Assembly: GCA_964649385.1 (NCBI GenBank)
Contig: CAZYRA010000051.1
Span: 1-8,571 of the forward strand
DNA: 8,571 nt
Direction of reading: 5' to 3'
DNA from: UBA5760 sp964649385
Lineage (GTDB): Bacteria > Chloroflexota > Dehalococcoidia > Dehalococcoidales > UBA5760
Positions 7,031 through 8,571 of this stretch are shown here, in pieces. Within the stretch, counting starts at the first letter, position 1. Every line of letters starts with the position of its first letter. The position numbers were made by a program, and so were the translations under genes. The notes under the pieces were generated by a model. It had not been told where the DNA came from. It saw nothing but the letters and a program-made list of their open reading frames with translations, and did not search any database.

Positions 7031-7053
7031 ACCGGCAGGCACTTTCCGCCGGT
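7031..7053 (+). other. 6-bp inverted repeat in the leader of the PPC-domain gene
   Basis: ACCGGC (7031-7036) and GCCGGT (7048-7053) form a GC-rich stem with an 11-base loop, ending shortly before the GAGGAGG ribosome binding site. It could modulate translation, but it has no U tract and is not a terminator. Confidence 0.35.
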
Positions 7054-7073
7054 AGAAAGCGAGGAGGCTTCTG

Positions 7074-7520
7074 ATGAAGGCATGTCAGGGAAAGATGGGC
7101 AGGGTCTTTGTAATTCGGTTGGAGAATGGTGATGTGGTGCCCGGGTGCATCGAGCGTTTTGCTGAGGAGAATGGGGTATCGGTAGGGCATGCCATTCTAG
7201 TCGGTGGTATAGGGGGTGGTGAAATCGTTGTTGGCCCGCGGTCTTCGCAGGAGATACCCCCGCAGCCGATGCTCCTGCCCATTGACGGCGCACACGAGGT
7301 GGTGGGGGTTGGTGTACTTGCTCCTGATGAAGAAGGTAAGCCGGTCCTACACATCCACGCTGCACTAGGCCGGTCGGGACAGACTATAAGCGGATGTCTA
7401 AGACCCGGCGTTGAGACCTGGCTGGTGGGAGAGGTCATCCTCCATGAGATACTCGGTGTGAAGGCGCTACGGGTCAGGGACACAGAGAGCGGCTTCTCTC
7501 TTCTGGAGCCCGGGGAGTAG
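7074..7520 (+). CDS. PPC/DUF296-domain protein
   Basis: A 148-residue single-domain protein of the plant and prokaryote conserved (PPC, DUF296) family. Family features are the opening GRVFVIRLENGDVVPGCIERFAEE, the glycine-rich VGGIGGGEI (43-51), and the signature LHIHAALGRSGQTISGCL (92-109), followed by EVILHEILGVKALR. Prokaryotic stand-alone PPC proteins are small, likely oligomeric and of unknown biochemical role; plant versions are fused to AT-hooks. His93 and His95 of the HxH motif are present, but the usual third histidine of the GGHL segment is Cys108. It starts at ATG 7074, with GAGGAGG 6 bases upstream. It is transcribed divergently from the C1 operon and appears to have its own promoter. 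No signal peptide or membrane segment is seen. I cannot assign a function. Confidence 0.88.
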   Translation: MKACQGKMGRVFVIRLENGDVVPGCIERFAEENGVSVGHAILVGGIGGGEIVVGPRSSQEIPPQPMLLPIDGAHEVVGVGVLAPDEEGKPVLHIHAALGRSGQTISGCLRPGVETWLVGEVILHEILGVKALRVRDTESGFSLLEPGE

Positions 7521-7550
7521 TGATATCCGCTGGTCGAACCGCTGGAGTGA

Positions 7551-7709
7551 GCCAACGACCTCTTAGCCCTGATGCTCATAAGCAGTAAGATAGACGGGCT
7601 CCAGCTAGAAGCCGGGCCTATTGCAATGGTCTTTCACGAATCTATTCTGGTTAAGGTACTAACGGTATCTCTGTACTTGACAAGACTGGGGACGGGTGGT
7701 AGTATCTAG
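7551..7709 (+). pseudogene. Possible decayed TOBE-like fragment
   Basis: The frame is open for 52 codons after an in-frame TGA at 7548. It includes LLALMLISSKIDGLQLEAG and then a segment ending in FHESILVKV. By eye this resembles the C-terminal half of a TOBE (molybdate/tungstate-binding or ABC ATPase-linked) domain, of the form LVALVTxxxxxxLGLxPGxxxxxxFKATAVxV, with a one-residue gap. The last part of the frame overlaps a promoter-like sequence, the ATG at 7572 lacks a good ribosome binding site, and the match is short. It may be a relic of a lost transporter gene or simply chance. Confidence 0.18.
7677..7705 (+). promoter_or_regulatory. Candidate sigma70-type promoter for the lipoprotein gene
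   Basis: A perfect TTGACA (7677-7682), a 17-base spacer and TAGTAT (7700-7705, 4 of 6 matches). Transcription would start near 7712, at the edge of an imperfect palindrome, and the leader to the GTG at 7957 would be about 245 bases long. Confidence 0.4.
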
Positions 7710-7713
7710 CATC

Positions 7714-7727
7714 TGCAAACGTTCGCA
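7714..7727. promoter_or_regulatory. Imperfect 14-bp palindrome at the predicted transcription start
   Basis: TGCAAACGTTCGCA is symmetrical except for one mismatched pair. It lies immediately downstream of the candidate -10 at 7700-7705, where a repressor would be expected to block initiation. The call depends on that promoter being real. Confidence 0.25.
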
Positions 7728-7828
7728 ATAGAGGCTGATTGCAGGTAGCCCAGCTAGCGGTAGTGCCCCAGATACCTTGGGAGAAAAAACAAAGCAAGTA
7801 GAAGGGGTGTTTCTATTTTTTCTATCTT

Positions 7829-7846
7829 ATTGCAACTAGTTGCAAT
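7829..7846. promoter_or_regulatory. Perfect 18-bp palindrome, likely operator
   Basis: ATTGCAACTAGTTGCAAT is identical to its own reverse complement, with TTGCAA half-sites. It lies in a T-rich stretch about 110 bases before the lipoprotein start. Its size and symmetry fit a dimeric winged-helix or helix-turn-helix regulator such as a MarR-type protein. No such regulator is encoded in the window. Confidence 0.5.
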
Positions 7847-7956
7847 TACTCCAGTGTATTCTGCGTATAGATAAGGGAGGGCAAGATTTGAGCTAGATAT
7901 TCTGGCAGCACGGTGATTTCCTCGAGGGTTTTATTTTAGGTTTGGGGAGGACTTTA

Positions 7957-8571
7957 GTGAAAAAGCGAGCATTTGTGATACCTGTTATTGTGTTATCTCT
8001 GGCCGGTATTATACTTACCGGCTGTGCCGGTGGTGAGGCGACGGGGAGGCTTCAAGTATATGCCAACGGTGAAGACTTTGTCCGCCAAGGCTTTGTTTCC
8101 AAGGACGGCTGGAGCATCAACTTCGACCATGTCTACATTACCCTGGCTGATATCACCGCCTATCAGACTGACCCCCCTTATGACCCTCATTCGGGGGGCG
8201 ACATTAGTGGTAAGGCTGCGGTCAGTCTTGATAATGTGTATACCGTGGACCTGGCGGATGGTGATGAAAATGCCCCGCCGATACTTGTGGCTGAGGTTTC
8301 GGGCGCACCGGCAGGCCACTATAATGCGCTCTTCTGGGAGATGATCAAGGCATCATCGGGCCCTGCGGCCGGATATAGCCTAGTCATCATCGGGACTGCT
8401 GAGAAAGACGGCCGGAGCGTTGACTTTACCATCAACTCTAATGAGGAATGTGGGTACAGCTGCGGTGAGTATGTCGGCGATGAACGTAGGGGTATCCTAG
8501 AGAAGGACGGCACGGCCGACCTGGAGATGACCTTCCACTTCGACCATATCTTCGGTGACGCTGAGACACCT
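7957..8571 (+). CDS. Lipoprotein of unknown function (partial, C-terminus beyond the window)
   Basis: 205 codons are visible, starting at GTG 7957 with GGGGAGG 6 bases upstream. Residues 1-22 form a lipoprotein signal peptide: positively charged MKKR, a hydrophobic core, and the lipobox LTGC with Cys23 as the lipidated residue. The mature part is acidic and rich in Asp, Gly and aromatic residues, as expected for an exported, probably beta-rich, membrane-anchored protein. Notable stretches are GFVSKDGWSINFDHVYITLAD, a Cys165-x3-Cys169 pair (EECGYSC) and the His/Asp cluster FHFDHIFGD (193-201), which could bind a metal. I do not recognise a named family. The long leader with a palindrome suggests regulated expression. 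It appears to be its own transcription unit. Confidence 0.85.
   Translation, partial: MKKRAFVIPVIVLSLAGIILTGCAGGEATGRLQVYANGEDFVRQGFVSKDGWSINFDHVYITLADITAYQTDPPYDPHSGGDISGKAAVSLDNVYTVDLADGDENAPPILVAEVSGAPAGHYNALFWEMIKASSGPAAGYSLVIIGTAEKDGRSVDFTINSNEECGYSCGEYVGDERRGILEKDGTADLEMTFHFDHIFGDAETP

Larger units (their letters stand above)
6755..7073. other. Divergent intergenic region between cooC (minus) and the PPC-domain gene (plus)
   Basis: About 319 bases without a gene separating two divergently transcribed units. It holds a tandem 20-bp direct repeat, a candidate promoter on each strand, a small GCTAC-ATAA-GTAGC hairpin (6820-6833) in the cooC leader, a CTGG-TCATTG-CCAG inverted repeat (6931-6944) and a 6-bp stem just before the plus-strand Shine-Dalgarno. 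I see no coding potential in it. Confidence 0.7.
7521..7956. other. Intergenic region between the PPC-domain gene and the lipoprotein gene
   Basis: 436 bases with no intact gene of recognisable type. It contains a short open stretch with weak TOBE-domain resemblance (7551-7709), a promoter-like sequence (7677-7705), two palindromes (7714-7727 and 7829-7846) and the lipoprotein Shine-Dalgarno (GGGGAGG, 7944-7950). I find no convincing terminator for the PPC-domain gene. Confidence 0.6.

Noticed and set aside
7085..7579. A 164-codon open frame on the minus strand, longer than the gene opposite it
   Set aside because: The plus-strand gene has PPC-domain motifs and a good Shine-Dalgarno, while the minus-strand translation is a low-complexity Ser/Pro/Thr-rich shadow.
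1..8571. CRISPR array, tRNA or rRNA genes, insertion sequences
   Set aside because: No regularly spaced repeats, cloverleaf-like sequence, rRNA segment, transposase or terminal inverted repeats were seen.

Overview
The window looks like chromosomal DNA from an anaerobic bacterium that uses the Wood-Ljungdahl (reductive acetyl-CoA) pathway. On the minus strand it carries a compact C1 gene block. Reading in transcription order (right to left), this is a CooC-type nickel ATPase, formate--tetrahydrofolate ligase (fhs), a RACo-type reductive activator of a corrinoid protein, a second CooC-type ATPase, and two tandem FolD paralogs, the second cut off by the left edge. I see no CODH/ACS catalytic subunit, corrinoid iron-sulfur protein, methyltransferase or methylene-THF reductase, so those would have to lie outside the window, probably to the left. 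Base composition is moderate. Together with this gene set and the gene types on the right, it would fit an uncultured Chloroflexota (Dehalococcoidia-like) lineage or another acetogenic or organohalide-type anaerobe. This placement is an inference only.

Layout. 1-298: start of FolD copy B (minus, partial). 301-1155: FolD copy A (minus, complete). 1258-2013: CooC-like ATPase (minus, TTG start overlapping the RACo stop). 2010-3998: RACo-type activator. 4031-5794: fhs. 5795-5965: a leader with no gene. 5966-6754: second CooC. 6755-7073: divergent intergenic region with a tandem 20-bp repeat and candidate promoters in both directions. 7074-7520: PPC/DUF296-domain protein (plus). 7521-7956: intergenic region with a possible decayed TOBE-like fragment, a promoter-like sequence and two palindromes. 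7957-8571: start of a lipoprotein gene (plus, partial).

How the genes fit together. Fhs activates formate as 10-formyl-THF. FolD enzymes convert 10-formyl-THF to methenyl- and then methylene-THF. The CooC ATPases would mature the nickel centres of CODH and/or acetyl-CoA synthase. RACo would use ATP and an N-terminal [2Fe-2S] domain to return the inactive Co(II) corrinoid protein to Co(I). The most interesting point is the FolD pair. Copy A lacks the catalytic lysine needed for cyclohydrolase activity and has an NAD-like Rossmann fingerprint, whereas copy B keeps the lysine. This suggests the two FolD reactions are divided between neighbouring paralogs. The plus-strand genes on the right are a separate transcription unit or units with no obvious link to C1 metabolism.
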